Assembly (NCBI GenBank): GCA_022701275.1
Contig: CP031740.1
Coordinates: 6,585,001 to 6,649,000, forward strand
From: Microcoleus vaginatus PCC 9802
GTDB taxonomy: Bacteria > Cyanobacteriota > Cyanobacteriia > Cyanobacteriales > Microcoleaceae
Direction of reading: 5' to 3'
DNA: 64,000 nt
In this document: positions 18,704 to 28,001 of the stretch, piece by piece
Position numbering within the stretch: the first letter of the stretch is position 1
How the letters are laid out: each line of letters starts with the position of its first letter
Made by a program: the position numbers and the translations under genes
The notes under the pieces: model-generated
Seen by the model: only the letters and a program-made list of their open reading frames with translations
Told to the model about the DNA's origin: nothing
The model's database searches: none

Positions 18704-19450
18704 CTAAGCTGGTTGAAGTTGCTGATGAAATAGCTGCTTCACCTGCACCCACGAGTCGGCTGCTGCCGTAGCGTCGTAACTGCCGCGGTGGTCGCAGAAG
18801 AAGCCGTGATCGGCATTGTAGCGGAAAATTTGGTGAGAAATACTGTGTTTTTGCAATTCTGCGGCGATTTGGTCAACTTGTTCTAAGGGAATGCTGGGGT
18901 CTTGAGTGCCAAAAAAGGCGTAGAGAGTGCCTTTAATGTCTGCTGTGCGGGCGATGGTGGGGGTTCCGCCGCCGGGGGTTTGGGTGGCGATACCGGCGCC
19001 GTAGAACGAGGCTGTAGCCTTGATTTCGGGCAAAGTAGCTGCGAGGTAGGCGACGTGTCCTCCAAAGCAGAAACCGATGCAGCCAAAACCTTCTGGTTTG
19101 ACAGAGGGTAGAGTTTTGAGGTAATCGATGGTGGCTTGGATATCGCCGAGAAGTTCGGAAGCTGTGGTTTTTTCTTTGTATTCTCTGCCGATTTGGATGG
19201 CTTCGGGTGTGTAGCCGGTTTCAAAGCCGGGGGCTTGACGCTGGTAAATGGCTGGGGCGATCGCCACATATCCTTCTTTTGCTATTCTTTCAGTAACTTC
19301 ACGGATGTGCGAGTTGACGCCAAAGATTTCTTGAATTACGATAACTGCGGGAAATTGTCCTGGGGAGGCTGGCTGGGCTAGGTATGCAGCTATTTGCAAA
19401 TCCCCGTTAGGAACTGTGATGTTTTTGGTGCTAATTTCGGCTTTTGTCAT
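18704..19450 (-). CDS. Dienelactone hydrolase family protein
   Basis: This ~248-residue alpha/beta-hydrolase has the Cys nucleophile elbow GFGCIGFCFGGHVAYLAA (nucleophile in GFCFGG), an Asp in FFGTQDPSIP and a His in YNADHGFFCDHRG. The Cys-Asp-His triad defines the dienelactone hydrolase family. No aromatic-degradation genes are nearby, so the natural substrate is unknown. The ATG at 19450 (MTKAEIST) is preferred; an in-frame GTG at 19474 would add eight residues. Confidence 0.88.
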   Translation of the reverse strand: MTKAEISTKNITVPNGDLQIAAYLAQPASPGQFPAVIVIQEIFGVNSHIREVTERIAKEGYVAIAPAIYQRQAPGFETGYTPEAIQIGREYKEKTTASELLGDIQATIDYLKTLPSVKPEGFGCIGFCFGGHVAYLAATLPEIKATASFYGAGIATQTPGGGTPTIARTADIKGTLYAFFGTQDPSIPLEQVDQIAAELQKHSISHQIFRYNADHGFFCDHRGSYDATAAADSWVQVKQLFHQQLQPA

Positions 19451-20179
19451 AGGTAGTTTTAAGGTAAATGCCACTCTACTGATTTTAAGTTAATTTGGGG
19501 AATTTTCAGGCAATTCGCCAATAATATTTTTCGGAACCGCGAAGCGCAAATACCGCAAATATGGCATATAAAAATTCGCTATTTATTGAAAATTTAGGTT
19601 TTTCTGAATAAGTGGGGGTCGATCGCTACTAGCAATTAATTGGGGTTAAATCCCAGTAACATATAAGTTTTGGTCTGGTATTTGCTCAAATATAGATTTT
19701 GACAAACCTAGGGTTGAGAATATTTTATCGGGCTAGTTCGTGAGATTTTTTAGATAAGTGTCTAACTCGATTAGCTGTTAAATATGAGCTAATTTTTTTA
19801 CTATATGGGAGTATTTTTTAATTTTTTTTGCTTTTTGGTGGGCGGAATGGTTGTGTGTTTTTTGCTAATTTTAAGTAGTCTTTTAGGGCTATATTGCGGT
19901 AGGTTGTTTGTTTTTCCTTGAGCTTCCCTTTATGGGCAGTGGATGTAGTACAGTGTGTTTGAGTGTGCTGAATTGAGTGAGACTGAGTATGGTAATTTAC
20001 GATCGCCCTTGAAGAAAGTCATGCAACCAGTTGAGGAGATTGATGCAGGCTAGGACTCAAGTCTAAGTTACGATCGCCACGCCGAACAAAGTCATCTAAC
20101 TAACCCTTCTAGAACGCAGTAGACCTGTGCTCAGGCCGGAAAATACCTATTTCCCCATCTAGGGCTTGAAACGTCGAAA
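19451..20179. other. Long AT-rich intergenic region
   Basis: 729 bp between two minus-strand genes. I see poly-T-rich tracts and two similar segments (CGATCGCC...AAAGTCATSYAAC) around 19999-20025 and 20072-20100. There is no gene or recognisable RNA. Confidence 0.4.
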
Positions 20180-21382
20180 CTACAAAATAATTGGCTCAAA
20201 AATAGACTTCTCCTCTCTCTTTTTATCTCCTCCCATAACCTCAAGCAATCGATCGACTACACGCCTCCAAGTAAAATTTTCAGCCACAAAAGCCGGGCCC
20301 GCAACCCTCGCTTTCGCAGCGATTCCAGGCTGTTCGATCGCCCCTTGCATCAAATCAGTCAAATGTTCCCACTCAGGAGCTAAGATAAATAAGGTTTCCC
20401 CGTCACTCACCACAGCCGTAAATTTACTTTCGATCCGCTGTGCAAAGTTCGATCGCGTAAAATCATCCGTAGGGCCGCCCGCAGTGCAAATAACCGGCAA
20501 ACCACAAGCTGCAGCTTCCAACACCGGCAGATTAAAACCTTCTGCCAAATAGGGAGAAACATAAACATCTGCTGCTTGGTAAAACTCTGCTATTTGAGCA
20601 AAAGATAGCTGGCTACCAGTATAAATTAATCTTGGTAAAACCCTCGCTCTTTCCGCATCGTTGAGCACAACTCGGCAGGCTTCAGCAATCTCGTCTCTCG
20701 ACGGATAAAGCAGTTCTGAACCTTTTAAAACTAATCTCGCATCTGGATATTTGTCAACTACCGCAGCGAAGGCTTTTAATAAAGGGCGAATACCTTTGCG
20801 ATCCGTTTGCCCTCCAATGTTTAAAAATATAAAATAGTTTGACCAGCCGAAGCTTTGGCGCAGCGATTGACGCCGATCGCCCGCAGCAGGATAATAAATC
20901 TGAGGATCGACTCCCAAAGGTACAACGGCAATGCGATCGGCCTCAACTCCGCTGCGAATTAAGCCGGCTTTTGACCAAGCTGAAGGTGTAATAATTTTCG
21001 TTTCTGAGTTAACGGGGGTGTGGGCGATCGACTTAACACCCATCGCCTGTAATACTGAACTGGTAACAATCCCCCATTCTGTGGCTGCAAATACCCAAGT
21101 TTGAGCGCTGCTGGATGCCGAGAAGTCCCACGGGCAGTACATTCGCAGGGTAACATCGGCTGACTGATTTACCGCAGGGCTCTTAATGCTGCGAAGTAAT
21201 GTTTCATTTGGGCGATCGAACAAACTAATTTTCGTCTCCCAAGCTGCGTCAATGTAAGGCATATCGCGGTGGAAAAGCTCAATTTGGCTTCGCGGGCGAT
21301 CGAGCATTTCCAGCAGTTGAAATTGATTGGCTACGCAATAGGAATGATAAATAAAACGCCAGCCTTCAACAATAATCTGCAA
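20180..21382 (-). CDS. Glycosyltransferase, GT4-type
   Basis: This 400-residue protein begins MQIIVEGWRFIYHSYCVANQ and carries the GT-B C-terminal signatures LNIGGQTDRKGIRPLLKAF, ADVYVSPYLAEGFNLPVLEA (EGFNLPxLE nucleotide-sugar loop) and CGLPVICTAGGPTDDF. It should transfer a sugar from a nucleotide donor in the cytoplasm; donor and acceptor are unknown. It is a clear paralogue of the gene at 54437, with matching N-terminus and sugar-binding loop. No saccharide genes are next to it. No signal peptide or membrane helix. Confidence 0.88.
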   Translation of the reverse strand: MQIIVEGWRFIYHSYCVANQFQLLEMLDRPRSQIELFHRDMPYIDAAWETKISLFDRPNETLLRSIKSPAVNQSADVTLRMYCPWDFSASSSAQTWVFAATEWGIVTSSVLQAMGVKSIAHTPVNSETKIITPSAWSKAGLIRSGVEADRIAVVPLGVDPQIYYPAAGDRRQSLRQSFGWSNYFIFLNIGGQTDRKGIRPLLKAFAAVVDKYPDARLVLKGSELLYPSRDEIAEACRVVLNDAERARVLPRLIYTGSQLSFAQIAEFYQAADVYVSPYLAEGFNLPVLEAAACGLPVICTAGGPTDDFTRSNFAQRIESKFTAVVSDGETLFILAPEWEHLTDLMQGAIEQPGIAAKARVAGPAFVAENFTWRRVVDRLLEVMGGDKKREEKSIFEPIIL

Positions 21383-21690
21383 TTCAAAACTCCCGCTTTT
21401 GGAATTAAAAATTTAACTAATAATTAGAGATTGGTAATTAGTAACTAGCAAGCAGAAATTACCAATTACCGAAGAATAATTCACAATTCAGGAGCCAGAA
21501 TCCAGAAGGGATTCTGTGCGACAGGATGGAGAATTGAGGTTTAAAGCCCGCGATTTTAATCGTGAATCACAAAAAATTCTTTCCGTGACCGTTACCCCTG
21601 ACTTGGGGCATGGGGTATTCTGAATTCTGTTTTCTGTCTTCTGACTTCTGACTCCTGACTCCTTCTCCTCAATTACTAATTACCAATTCC
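21383..21690. repeat. Intergenic region with degenerate TTCTGAC-type repeats
   Basis: 308 bp. The part near 21618-21662 consists of degenerate TTCTGACT/TCCTGACT units. The rest has repeated AATTACCAATTAC motifs. No gene is visible. Confidence 0.5.
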
Positions 21691-24012
21691 TTACTTAATC
21701 ACTTGCCAATCCATAATCCGCCACTGTCCCTCTTGACGGATCAAGTCGTAGCGCACCCGCAGGTTTTCATTGCGGGAAGAAACGAGCTGAGAACGATCGA
21801 ACACCTCGGCTTTTTCCCCTACTTGGGCTTCTACTTGGGCGCGATCGGGATTAGTCGGATTCGTCTTAACTCCATTAACTTGCAGCTTGTGTACATAACG
21901 CTGGTGCGCGTTGTTTCGCTGTTGAGCTTCTGCCATCAATTGCCAGCGAGACAAAGCCGGTTCTGTCAGAACTTGCTTTAATTCTTCGACAGTGTGGTTG
22001 GGGCCCAAAGCGGCTGCTTTCGCCGACAGCCAGCTTTGAACTATTTGTTCCGCTGATTCCTCAGTGATTTCTCCCGACACTGCGCCTGCCGCGCTCGGCT
22101 CTGGGGCCGCGGTCAAGGCAGGGATTTCTAGGGGCGGTTCTTCCAGGCGGACGAGGGCTTGCTCTCCTCGGAGAGAGGGACCCGATAGGGCTTGCATCGC
22201 GCTAGCCAACAGACTGAGTATTAACCACAGGAGTAACAGGCTCAGGACACCTGCGACTAGAAACAAAGCCAGCCTCTTTGGAGGCATGGACTTGACTTGG
22301 GCGGTAAGTTCTGCTGCCTTGGTGCGCGCCCGATCGGCCAAATCGCCCTTTAGCCCATTGCCGGTTGCTCCGCTGCGCCCTGAATGTTGGCGTCTGCGTT
22401 GTTTGGAAGTCGAGTCTGCAGGGTGTGGCACTGTAGCTATCGGGATAGAGACGGGGGCAACAGCGCTCGGCGCGGCCACCGTTGCCTGGGATTTAGCGCC
22501 CGAGGCTGCGGTGGAAGCCTCGCCCGATACGGGGGTCAAGGTGACGGTACTGGCTCCCTGCTTGGCTGTGGGTGGCTGTGCGGGTATGGCAGCGGGCGAT
22601 CGGCCTGCTGTCGGTTGCAGTCGCCCTGGGAGCTTGCCGGAGCGGGGCTGCACGACGACCCATTCGTTGGCGGTTTCTGCGTCCTGCGGCAAAGCTTCTA
22701 GGTAAGCTTGTACTTTCGGGTCGGCAAAGTAGTCTTTCAAGGACACTGACTCGTTGGCCAAGTCGCGGAAGTGGGGAAACACTTCTTCTTGTAGCCAGTG
22801 TTCGGCGTACAAGCACAGTCCGGGCAACAAGTCGGGTGAATCTTGGGAATGTTCGCGAATGAAGGCCAGGGGTTCTTTTTCCGAACTGAGTTCGAGGGCT
22901 CTGCTGGCTTCTTCTGTCTGGCCCAGCAGCAGGGAACAGACGGCTTTTTCCAGGTGAACGTCTTGGCGACGACCGAGCTGCATCAGCATCAGCTTGGCGC
23001 GACGGATCATTGATGGCTGTCTGGCGGCAAATCCTTGGGCTAACAGGGTGTAGACCGAGAGGTAAGTGGCGACTGCAGAGGGGCGGCCGGCTTCGGCTTC
23101 AAAGAGCGCCTGCTGCTCGCTGCTGGTTAGGTGTTTACGCATTTGCTGCACGAACCGGAGGAAATCTTCTATTCCTAAACCCGATCGATCATCTCCCGAA
23201 CCGTCGATACCGCCTCGTTCTTGAAGCATTTCTCGCAGGATTTGCAGTCCCCGGCGACGCTCGGCGACTTTTTCTTCAGGGAGTGATAATAGCTCTAAAA
23301 TGTTGTACGGACGGAGTTTGTATATATCGGCTTGCATTTCACCCCTCACGCTTGCAAATAGGCTTTCGCGCAGCAGCAATTCTTGACCTGCTTCTAATGA
23401 TTTTGCGGCATTTTCGTACTGACCTTGCTGCCACTGTTCGCGGCCGAGTTCTAGACAGGCAAGGCTGACGGTTAAAACTATATCTGGCCTCACGAGCTGA
23501 GGGTCGCCGAAACGACCTTCTGCGATCGCGATGCTGCCATTGTTAAGATACGGGCGACCCAGCTTCTGTACGAGTTCGTATTCCCCCAGTTCTTGCAGTA
23601 TGAGCAGGGCTCCTACGAATTGGTTGTCATCGATTTCAATACTTGGAGTGTGGGGGTCGGGAGCTGCCTCTAAAGCCTTGGACTCTGGCGGAGCGGTTTC
23701 TCCTGTGTCTTGCAGGAAGGTGGCCGTGCCGGCTGAGGTTTTTGACCTCTGGTGCTTGGCTTCCTGTGCGGCTTCCGACTCTCGATCGTAAGTTTTGGCT
23801 AAAAAACTGGCATCGTAAGCTTTGCGCCCCTCTGAGTCTGACAGAACGGCGCAGGCTTCATCGAGCAGTTGTTTGCGGGCGACGATCGCAACTTCGGAAT
23901 ACTCCCTGCGCGGAAGTTGTAAAGTTCGATCGCGGTGAGCCTGCTGCAACTGTTCGGCAGTAGCTTGAATCGGTAGACCCAAAATCCGGTAGTAATCTAG
24001 TGGAATTAACAT
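21691..24012 (-). CDS. ftn2: Cell division protein Ftn2/ZipN (ARC6 homologue)
   Basis: Ftn2/ZipN anchors FtsZ to the inner membrane and organises the divisome; its plastid descendant is ARC6. The 773-residue protein starts with a divergent J-domain (LDYYRILGLPIQATAEQLQQ) that has LPRREYS where the HPD tripeptide would be. A long helical region follows, then a Pro/Ala/Thr-rich linker (~470-560). A membrane helix lies near 580-600 (ALFLVAGVLSLLLLWLILSL). The C-terminal IMS-type domain reads EEIVQSW-like (SAEQIVQSWLSAKAAALGPN) and ends in WRIMDWQVIK. The architecture is diagnostic. It is a stand-alone gene. Confidence 0.92.
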   Translation of the reverse strand: MLIPLDYYRILGLPIQATAEQLQQAHRDRTLQLPRREYSEVAIVARKQLLDEACAVLSDSEGRKAYDASFLAKTYDRESEAAQEAKHQRSKTSAGTATFLQDTGETAPPESKALEAAPDPHTPSIEIDDNQFVGALLILQELGEYELVQKLGRPYLNNGSIAIAEGRFGDPQLVRPDIVLTVSLACLELGREQWQQGQYENAAKSLEAGQELLLRESLFASVRGEMQADIYKLRPYNILELLSLPEEKVAERRRGLQILREMLQERGGIDGSGDDRSGLGIEDFLRFVQQMRKHLTSSEQQALFEAEAGRPSAVATYLSVYTLLAQGFAARQPSMIRRAKLMLMQLGRRQDVHLEKAVCSLLLGQTEEASRALELSSEKEPLAFIREHSQDSPDLLPGLCLYAEHWLQEEVFPHFRDLANESVSLKDYFADPKVQAYLEALPQDAETANEWVVVQPRSGKLPGRLQPTAGRSPAAIPAQPPTAKQGASTVTLTPVSGEASTAASGAKSQATVAAPSAVAPVSIPIATVPHPADSTSKQRRRQHSGRSGATGNGLKGDLADRARTKAAELTAQVKSMPPKRLALFLVAGVLSLLLLWLILSLLASAMQALSGPSLRGEQALVRLEEPPLEIPALTAAPEPSAAGAVSGEITEESAEQIVQSWLSAKAAALGPNHTVEELKQVLTEPALSRWQLMAEAQQRNNAHQRYVHKLQVNGVKTNPTNPDRAQVEAQVGEKAEVFDRSQLVSSRNENLRVRYDLIRQEGQWRIMDWQVIK

Positions 24013-24470
24013 AAGTTAAAGAACTGTCCACTTCCCCAAAGCGCTAGCAACTGAATTAGCCTATCTTAAGTGACATACTCCCGCAAACCAAATCAAAAAT
24101 TCTGGTGTTGGCTTCCAACCGCCCCATTGACGGTATGTTGGACTTGCCGTAGAGATACTCTGATTTTTTTCCCTCTACAGCGTTGTACAGTGAGGAAAAT
24201 GCAAAGGCCCACTTCCCGTCAGCTAAATGAGTTGTTTGACTCTTGAGCATTTTCGGGGTTGAGAGTAATGGAATTATATCATTCGTTTGCATGGGGTTTA
24301 GATGGGAGTTGGCTCTCCGAGTCCCGGCAATCCGCCCCGCCTGCCAAACTCATTTTAACAATTGGTGAACTGTTGCACAGAAAACGTTTGATCGTTTTCT
24401 GGTGCGGTTGTGTCCCATCTGGGTTTAAATTTAGATGTCTAGGAAGCCGATCGTCGGGTATTAATTATTT
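24013..24470. promoter_or_regulatory. Divergent region between ftn2 and pdhA
   Basis: 458 bp that must hold the promoters of both genes. The clear structure is the stem-loop at 24378-24401. I see no coding pattern. Confidence 0.4.
24378..24401 (+). promoter_or_regulatory. 9-bp stem-loop in the pdhA leader
   Basis: CAGAAAACG, loop TTTGAT, CGTTTTCTG is perfect and lies 69 bp upstream of the pdhA start. It may be a leader structure or an operator palindrome. Confidence 0.4.
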
Positions 24471-25508
24471 ATGGTTCAGGAACGGACTTTACCAGTTTTT
24501 GACGCGCAAAGCGTAAACATTTCTCGGGATGAGGGCTTGATGCTCTACGAGGATATGGTCTTGGGGCGCTATTTTGAGGACAAGTGTGCTGAGATGTACT
24601 ACCGGGGCAAAATGTTTGGTTTTGTCCACTTGTACAACGGTCAGGAAGCTGTCTCTACTGGCGTGATTCGATCGATGCGCCGGGATGACACTGATTACGT
24701 CAGCAGCACCTACCGCGATCACGTTCACGCTTTGAGCGCGGGCGTGCCGGCGCGGGAGGTAATGGCGGAGTTGTTCGGGAAGGAAACTGGTTGCTCGAAG
24801 GGCCGCGGCGGTTCGATGCACATGTTTTCGGCCGAACACCGACTGTTGGGAGGTTATGCTTTTGTGGCTGAGGGGATTCCTGTAGCTACGGGGGCGGCTT
24901 TTCAATCGAAGTACCGCCGCGAAGCTTTGGGGGATGAGAGTTCCGATGGCGTGACTGCTTGTTTTTTTGGCGATGGTGCTGCAAATAACGGGCAGTTTTT
25001 TGAATGTTTGAATATGGCGGCTTTGTGGAAGTTGCCGATTATTTATGTTGTGGAAAACAACAAATGGGCGATCGGGATGGCCCACGAGCGAGCTACTTCT
25101 GATCCGCTGATTTACAAGAAGGCTCATGCTTTTGGCATGGCTGGTTTTGAGGTTGACGGGATGGATGTTTTGGCGGTGCGGGAAGTGGCGAAAGAAGCTG
25201 TAGCGCGGGCGCGAGCCGGCGAGGGACCCACTTTGATTGAGGCTTTGACTTATCGCTTTCGCGGGCATTCTTTGGCAGATCCTGATGAATTGCGCTCTAA
25301 GGAAGAGAAGGAATATTGGTTCCCTCGCGATCCGATTAAGAAGTTGGCTGCTGATTTGATCGATCGAACTTTGGCAACTGCTGAAGAATTGAAAGAGATC
25401 GATAATAAAATTCAAGCAGTAATTGATGATGCAGTCGATTTTGCTGAGAAAAGCGCCGAGCCAGATCCTAGCGAATTGTATCGGTTTATCTATGCAGAAG
25501 ATGAGTAA
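24471..25508 (+). CDS. pdhA: Pyruvate dehydrogenase E1 component, alpha subunit
   Basis: PdhA with PdhB forms the thiamine-diphosphate E1 enzyme, which decarboxylates pyruvate and acetylates lipoyl-E2. The 345-residue protein has the ThDP motif [20 protein letters not shown] ending in ENN. It also has the family segments [20 protein letters not shown], the GGSMHMFS loop and the phosphorylation-loop-like [15 protein letters not shown]. pdhB is not adjacent, which is common in cyanobacteria. The TAA stop codon is the first three bases of an IS630-type terminal repeat (25506-25524), so an insertion event touched the exact end of the gene. Confidence 0.95.
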   Translation: MVQERTLPVFDAQSVNISRDEGLMLYEDMVLGRYFEDKCAEMYYRGKMFGFVHLYNGQEAVSTGVIRSMRRDDTDYVSSTYRDHVHALSAGVPAREVMAELFGKETGCSKGRGGSMHMFSAEHRLLGGYAFVAEGIPVATGAAFQSKYRREALGDESSDGVTACFFGDGAANNGQFFECLNMAALWKLPIIYVVENNKWAIGMAHERATSDPLIYKKAHAFGMAGFEVDGMDVLAVREVAKEAVARARAGEGPTLIEALTYRFRGHSLADPDELRSKEEKEYWFPRDPIKKLAADLIDRTLATAEELKEIDNKIQAVIDDAVDFAEKSAEPDPSELYRFIYAEDE

Positions 25509-25524
25509 GCTGTTGTGCATTTAA
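25506..25524. mobile_element. Solitary IS630-type terminal repeat at the pdhA stop codon
   Basis: TAAGCTGTTGTGCATTTAA is identical to 19 of the 20 bases at each end of the IS630 remnant at 31438-34390. No transposase lies nearby, so this is a solo end or the trace of an excised or deleted element. It overlaps the pdhA stop. Confidence 0.65.
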
Positions 25525-25577
25525 CTTGTATGTTTAGGGCGGTCAGGATGCCCACCCCACAAGAGTGATAGAACCCC

Positions 25578-25608
25578 GTAGGGACACGGCGAAAGCCTTT
25601 GTCCCTAC
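25578..25608. terminator. Hairpin downstream of pdhA
   Basis: GTAGGGACACGGC, loop GAAA, GCCTTTGTCCCTAC is a strong stem with small internal mismatches, 70 bp past the pdhA stop. It is followed by TGCACTTCC with no long T-run. It may terminate pdhA or be a dispersed palindrome of the GTAGGGAC type. Confidence 0.45.
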
Positions 25609-25784
25609 TGCACTTCCTAAACCTGGAATACGCTGTAAGACTTACGTACAAACTCTATTTCTAGGGTGTGCACTGCGAACCTTACCACCATAAATTGTGG
25701 CTATAATCAAAGGCAGACTTTATAGACGACAAGAGAGGCGATAGGATAAATCTCGATCGCGATCTAAGTCAAGCCAGCAAAAAT

Positions 25785-26009
25785 ATGGGTGCAGTTCGAG
25801 TCAAAGTCAAGCTCACGAATGCCATTGATGAAGCCTTAGTGAGTCGAGGAGTTCTCAATCCAAATCTGTCGCGGGTGTACGAAGCAGAAGCACTGATAGA
25901 TACTGGTGCAGTACGGACAGCTATTCCTGTAGGAGTCTGCGAACACCTGGGTTTAAGAATTAGGAGTCAGGAAATAGCAAAATATGCTGATGGCACACAA
26001 GATTTCTGA
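25785..26009 (+). pseudogene. Truncated clan-AA aspartic protease-like gene
   Basis: The 74-residue reading frame has the retroviral-type aspartic protease signature ALIDTGAVRTAIP preceded by VYEAE, and ends with EIAKYADGTQDF then a stop. Family members in cyanobacteria run on for about 50-60 more residues, including the second conserved glycine-rich part. That part is missing here and I cannot find it in the next frames. It appears to be a 3'-truncated gene. Single-domain members of this family dimerise; function in cyanobacteria is unknown. Confidence 0.6.
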
Positions 26010-26187
26010 CATAAGTAGCACATGAATGTCCTTTGATGTCGTCGTTACTGACCAATGGATATTCAAACATGATTTTTTCAAGGGACTTTCTAAGCGTCAT
26101 AACGAATAATTAATGTTGCATCTTCAATTTAATTTATATAGTGCCTCACCAGCAGCTTTCAAATATTAACCCTGCGGATAACCCAGA

Positions 26188-26222
26188 GGTATAACCCTTA
26201 ATTATACCGGAACAGCGGTATA
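26188..26222 (+). promoter_or_regulatory. Two mutually exclusive stem-loops upstream of rpmI-rplT
   Basis: GGTATAA (26188-26194) can pair with TTATACC (26202-26208). Alternatively TATACCG (26203-26209) can pair with CGGTATA (26216-26222). The middle strand is shared, so only one stem forms at a time. Such an arrangement is typical of attenuators or of ribosomal-protein autoregulatory leaders. It lies 166 bp before rpmI. Whether L20 binds here is inference. Confidence 0.4.
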
Positions 26223-26387
26223 ACATTTTATACTAGATGTTAACTCCGCAAACAACCGTAAGATTACCCGATCGCCCATCCTGTATATCGCAGCAAATAC
26301 AGCGCCACCCTCAACCCGCAAATCTCCCTTGCAGAAAGTACCACAAACGTGATACGGTAGAAGCTTGTGTCCAAATAACACCAGTCC

Positions 26388-26585
26388 ATGCCAAAACTCA
26401 AAACTCGCAAAGCAGCCGCAAAGCGCTTTAGAGCGACCGGCAGCGGTAAGATTGTGCGCCGCAAAGCTTACAAAAGCCACTTGCTACAGCACAAAAGTTC
26501 AGCTCGCAAAAGCCGTCTCTCTAAGCTGGTCGTCATCGACGAGACCAACGATGCTAACGTGCGGTTAATGCTTCCATACTTGTAA
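26388..26585 (+). CDS. rpmI: 50S ribosomal protein L35
   Basis: This 65-residue protein begins [20 protein letters not shown] and continues with [13 protein letters not shown]. This is the classic L35 sequence, rich in Lys/Arg for rRNA binding in the large subunit. Its length is exactly that of the family. rplT follows after 19 bp; infC, which precedes the pair in many bacteria, is not present here. Confidence 0.97.
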   Translation: MPKLKTRKAAAKRFRATGSGKIVRRKAYKSHLLQHKSSARKSRLSKLVVIDETNDANVRLMLPYL

Positions 26586-26604
26586 AGTTTAACGGAAATT
26601 AAAG

Positions 26605-26961
26605 ATGACACGGGTAAAACGCGGTAATGTCGCCAGAGCGCGCCGCAAAAAAATTCTCAAATTAGCCAAGGGTTTCCGAGGCGCACAGTCGAAACAGTTC
26701 CGCACAGCTAACCAACGGGTGATGCAGGCCCTGCGTAACGGTTATCGCGATCGCAAAAAACGCAAGCGCGATTTCCGCCGCCTGTGGATTGCTCGGATCA
26801 ATGCTGCATCGCGCCAGCACGGCACGAGCTACAGCAGACTGATCGGCAACATGAAAAAAGCCAATATCGAAATCAACCGCAAAATGCTGGCACAAATGGC
26901 GATCATTGACCCCGCAACATTCGGTAAAGTCGTGGAAATGGCTAATCGAGCCGGAGCCTGA
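26605..26961 (+). CDS. rplT: 50S ribosomal protein L20
   Basis: This 118-residue protein begins [20 protein letters not shown] with [10 protein letters not shown] next, the L20 signature. L20 is an assembly-initiating 23S rRNA-binding protein and in many bacteria represses its own operon. It forms a two-gene unit with rpmI. The Arg/Lys-rich N-terminal extension enters the rRNA core, and the C-terminal globular part includes [11 protein letters not shown]. Confidence 0.97.
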   Translation: MTRVKRGNVARARRKKILKLAKGFRGAQSKQFRTANQRVMQALRNGYRDRKKRKRDFRRLWIARINAASRQHGTSYSRLIGNMKKANIEINRKMLAQMAIIDPATFGKVVEMANRAGA

Positions 26962-26977
26962 AAGTTAGGTTTATTTT

Positions 26978-27078
26978 CAGAAGGCACAAAGCAGAAGTAA
27001 GAAAGATTTAACTGTCTGCCAGAGAAGGAAAACTCCTGATCAATTTAGGAGGTTAAGAGCAACTTTCCTTCTTTGTTC
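26978..27078. repeat. Long nested inverted repeat after rplT
   Basis: The outer arms AGAAGTAAGAA and TTCTTACTTCT, the middle arms GAAGGAAA and TTTCCTTC, and the inner arms ACTCCT and AGGAGGTT form a large imperfect hairpin that starts about 20 bp after the rplT stop. It probably terminates the ribosomal operon; its length also fits a miniature mobile repeat. Confidence 0.5.
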
Positions 27079-27233
27079 TTACTTCTGGACTCTTGCTTTT
27101 TCAGAAATCGCGATCGGGCTTGTCGATCGCTATTTCCTTGTTTTTTATACAGTTGCAGAGGCAAATGTCAGAGATTGCTAGCGCCTTAAAATAAATAAGA
27201 CATTCCACAGACCTACCTAATTTTAAGAAAAAC

Positions 27234-27764
27234 ATGGATAGTAATTTGCTCATTATTTACTTGTCAGTCCTGCTCGCTATACTCGGCAGCACTTCCTGGT
27301 TTGTGGTGCGCCAGATTCTCAAAACTCGGAAGCTGGAAATGTCTCTGGAACGCTTAGAAAATAAGCTGACAGTAGAAAAAGGAACAGCACAGGAATACTA
27401 CGAATTAGGAAGTATCTATCTAGATAAGAAGCTTTACTCCCAGGCGATCGTATTGTTTCAAAAAGCCCTGAAAGCCAAAGACTTAGAAGGCGAAGAAAAT
27501 CAAGCTGTTATTTACAACGCCCTCGGTTTTGCACACTTTGGCCAAGAACAGTACGACATCGCAATCCGCCACTACAAAGAAGCCCTGAAGTTACAGCCCG
27601 AATACGTTACATCTCTCAATAATCTGGGTCACGCCTACGAGCGCAAGAAATTAACAGCTCAAGCCTTGGAAATTTACGAACAAGCTCTCGCCTCCGATCC
27701 AGACAATACCACGGCCAAACAGCGAGTAGAGTCGCTCCGGAAGCGTTTGGTAATCTATAATTGA
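27234..27764 (+). CDS. ycf37: TPR protein, Ycf37-like photosystem I assembly factor
   Basis: This 176-residue protein has an N-terminal membrane helix (LLIIYLSVLLAILGSTSWFV, residues 5-24), a short coiled coil, then three TPR repeats: AQEYYELGSIYLDKKLYSQA, AVIYNALGFAHFGQEQYDIA and VTSLNNLGHAYERKKLTAQA. Topology and length match Ycf37 (~175 residues), a thylakoid-anchored TPR protein that helps assemble or stabilise photosystem I. The assignment is by architecture; other short TPR membrane proteins exist. A strong hairpin terminator follows at 27796. Confidence 0.8.
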   Translation: MDSNLLIIYLSVLLAILGSTSWFVVRQILKTRKLEMSLERLENKLTVEKGTAQEYYELGSIYLDKKLYSQAIVLFQKALKAKDLEGEENQAVIYNALGFAHFGQEQYDIAIRHYKEALKLQPEYVTSLNNLGHAYERKKLTAQALEIYEQALASDPDNTTAKQRVESLRKRLVIYN

Positions 27765-27795
27765 GCGCCCATGTTAGGAGCAATAGAGATCCCGC

Positions 27796-27830
27796 AAACC
27801 TGGTTTCATTCAGAAACCGGGTTTTTTCTT
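27796..27830 (+). terminator. Rho-independent-type terminator after ycf37
   Basis: AAACCTGGTTTC, loop ATTC, AGAAACCGGGTTTTTT forms a stem ending in a T-run, 30 bp after the gene. The same AAACC-GGTTTC/GAAACC-GGTTT hairpin type recurs at 53723, so it is also a repeat family. Confidence 0.7.
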
Positions 27831-28001
27831 CACATAGTCCAAGATACTAAACTATCCAACACATTAATGCGTTAGTTTTTAAGAACAGGAATTCCAAGTG
27901 AAGCTCGATCACACACCGTCCCCGCACTTTAAATTACTGTCAAGATAAAAGCAGTACCTGCAACGCCGGTCAGTTCTAAACAATAGAAGGAGGAGAACGT
28001 A

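Noticed and set aside
22064..22705. 213-codon plus-strand frame within ftn2
   Set aside because: Shadow of the GC-rich linker of the ftn2 gene; no domain features.
24489..25520. 343-codon open frame on the minus strand opposite pdhA
   Set aside because: It is the exact antisense shadow of pdhA, which has full family motifs; the antisense translation has none.
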